Shown here piece after piece: positions 5,492 to 5,587 of a stretch of DNA of 5,587 nucleotides (its first letter is position 1; every line of letters begins with the position of its first letter). A program made the position numbers and the translations under genes. The DNA is from Balneolaceae bacterium (GTDB taxonomy: Bacteria > Bacteroidota > Rhodothermia > Balneolales > Balneolaceae), in the NCBI GenBank assembly GCA_007126675.1, contig SLAU01000029.1:1-5587 (forward strand), in the 5' to 3' direction. Under the pieces are notes generated by a model. The model was given only the letters and a program-made list of their open reading frames with translations. It did no database searches and was not told the DNA's origin.

Positions 5492-5587
5492 TCACTCAGC
5501 CACAACAGGCTCAGGTGCAGGCTGGCCGGATTTGAGGAGCTCGTTTTTCTTTTCCAGTACAAAAACTTTGATTTTGTCGGCCGTGAT
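5492..5587 (-). CDS. C-terminal end of an unidentified gene (runs off window)
   Basis: Reading the minus strand from the right edge, 31 codons are open and end at a TGA (5492-5494). The peptide begins ITADKIKVFVLEKKNELLK and continues with a Pro/Ala/Glu tail ending VVAE. The Lys/Glu-rich amphipathic stretch followed by a short disordered tail looks like a genuine protein C-terminus, and the 40-bp spacing to the convergent GLUG stop codon is sensible. A competing minus-strand frame at 5380-5562 overlaps the sorting domain and has an unlikely composition. Thirty-one open codons alone are weak statistical support and the family is not recognisable. Confidence 0.5.
   Translation of the reverse strand: MTADKIKVFVLEKKNELLKSGQPAPEPVVAE

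Noticed and set aside
5380..5562. Minus-strand 60-codon frame across the GLUG gene 3' end
   Set aside because: It overlaps the well-supported T9SS sorting domain and its translation is Leu/Ser/Cys-rich without family features; the frame ending at 5492 is the more natural minus-strand gene end.

Overview
The window looks like ordinary chromosomal DNA from a Bacteroidota-type bacterium, most likely near the Balneolota/Rhodothermota branch. The best clue is the secreted protein at 3937-5451. It ends in a type IX secretion (T9SS) type A sorting domain with the NYPNPFN signature, a form common in those groups. Base composition is moderately AT-rich. Most start codons lack a clear Shine-Dalgarno sequence, which also fits Bacteroidota-type translation initiation. 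The lineage call is inference; there is no rRNA here to confirm it.

Layout, left to right. (1) Bases 1-561 (+) hold the 3' part of a gene for an SdiA-regulated/YjiK-like beta-propeller protein, cut by the window edge. (2) Converging on it with only 4 nt between stop codons is a minus-strand pair: a CDP-alcohol phosphatidyltransferase (pgsA-like, 1531-2121) followed 5 nt later by ftsY (566-1525), the signal recognition particle receptor. (3) Divergent from that pair is a Nudix hydrolase of the ADP-ribose pyrophosphatase type (2207-2812). (4) A 122-bp gap holds two strong palindromes, one of them an 18-bp perfect palindrome centred on TTCGAA. They look like a dispersed-repeat (REP-like) or terminator element between convergent genes. 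(5) A two-gene minus-strand unit follows: a 132-aa excisionase-type helix-turn-helix protein (3257-3655) and a 99-aa protein I do not recognise (2935-3234). (6) After a 281-bp AT-rich gap comes a 504-aa secreted GLUG-repeat protein with a signal peptide and a T9SS sorting domain (3937-5451). (7) At the right edge is the C-terminal end of a minus-strand gene (5492-5587), convergent with the GLUG gene and not identifiable from 31 codons.

How the parts relate: pgsA and ftsY are both membrane-biogenesis genes and are probably co-transcribed. The PgsA product leads to anionic phospholipids, which FtsY is known to need for membrane binding. The Nudix enzyme is a housekeeping nucleotide-sugar hydrolase. 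The helix-turn-helix protein and its small partner form a probable operon of unknown purpose. The GLUG protein is a stand-alone surface or secreted protein. I found no mobile element, CRISPR array, RNA gene or defence system, and nothing that convincingly amounts to a new biological system. The most open items are the unrecognised small protein with its HTH partner and the palindromic element at 2838-2892.
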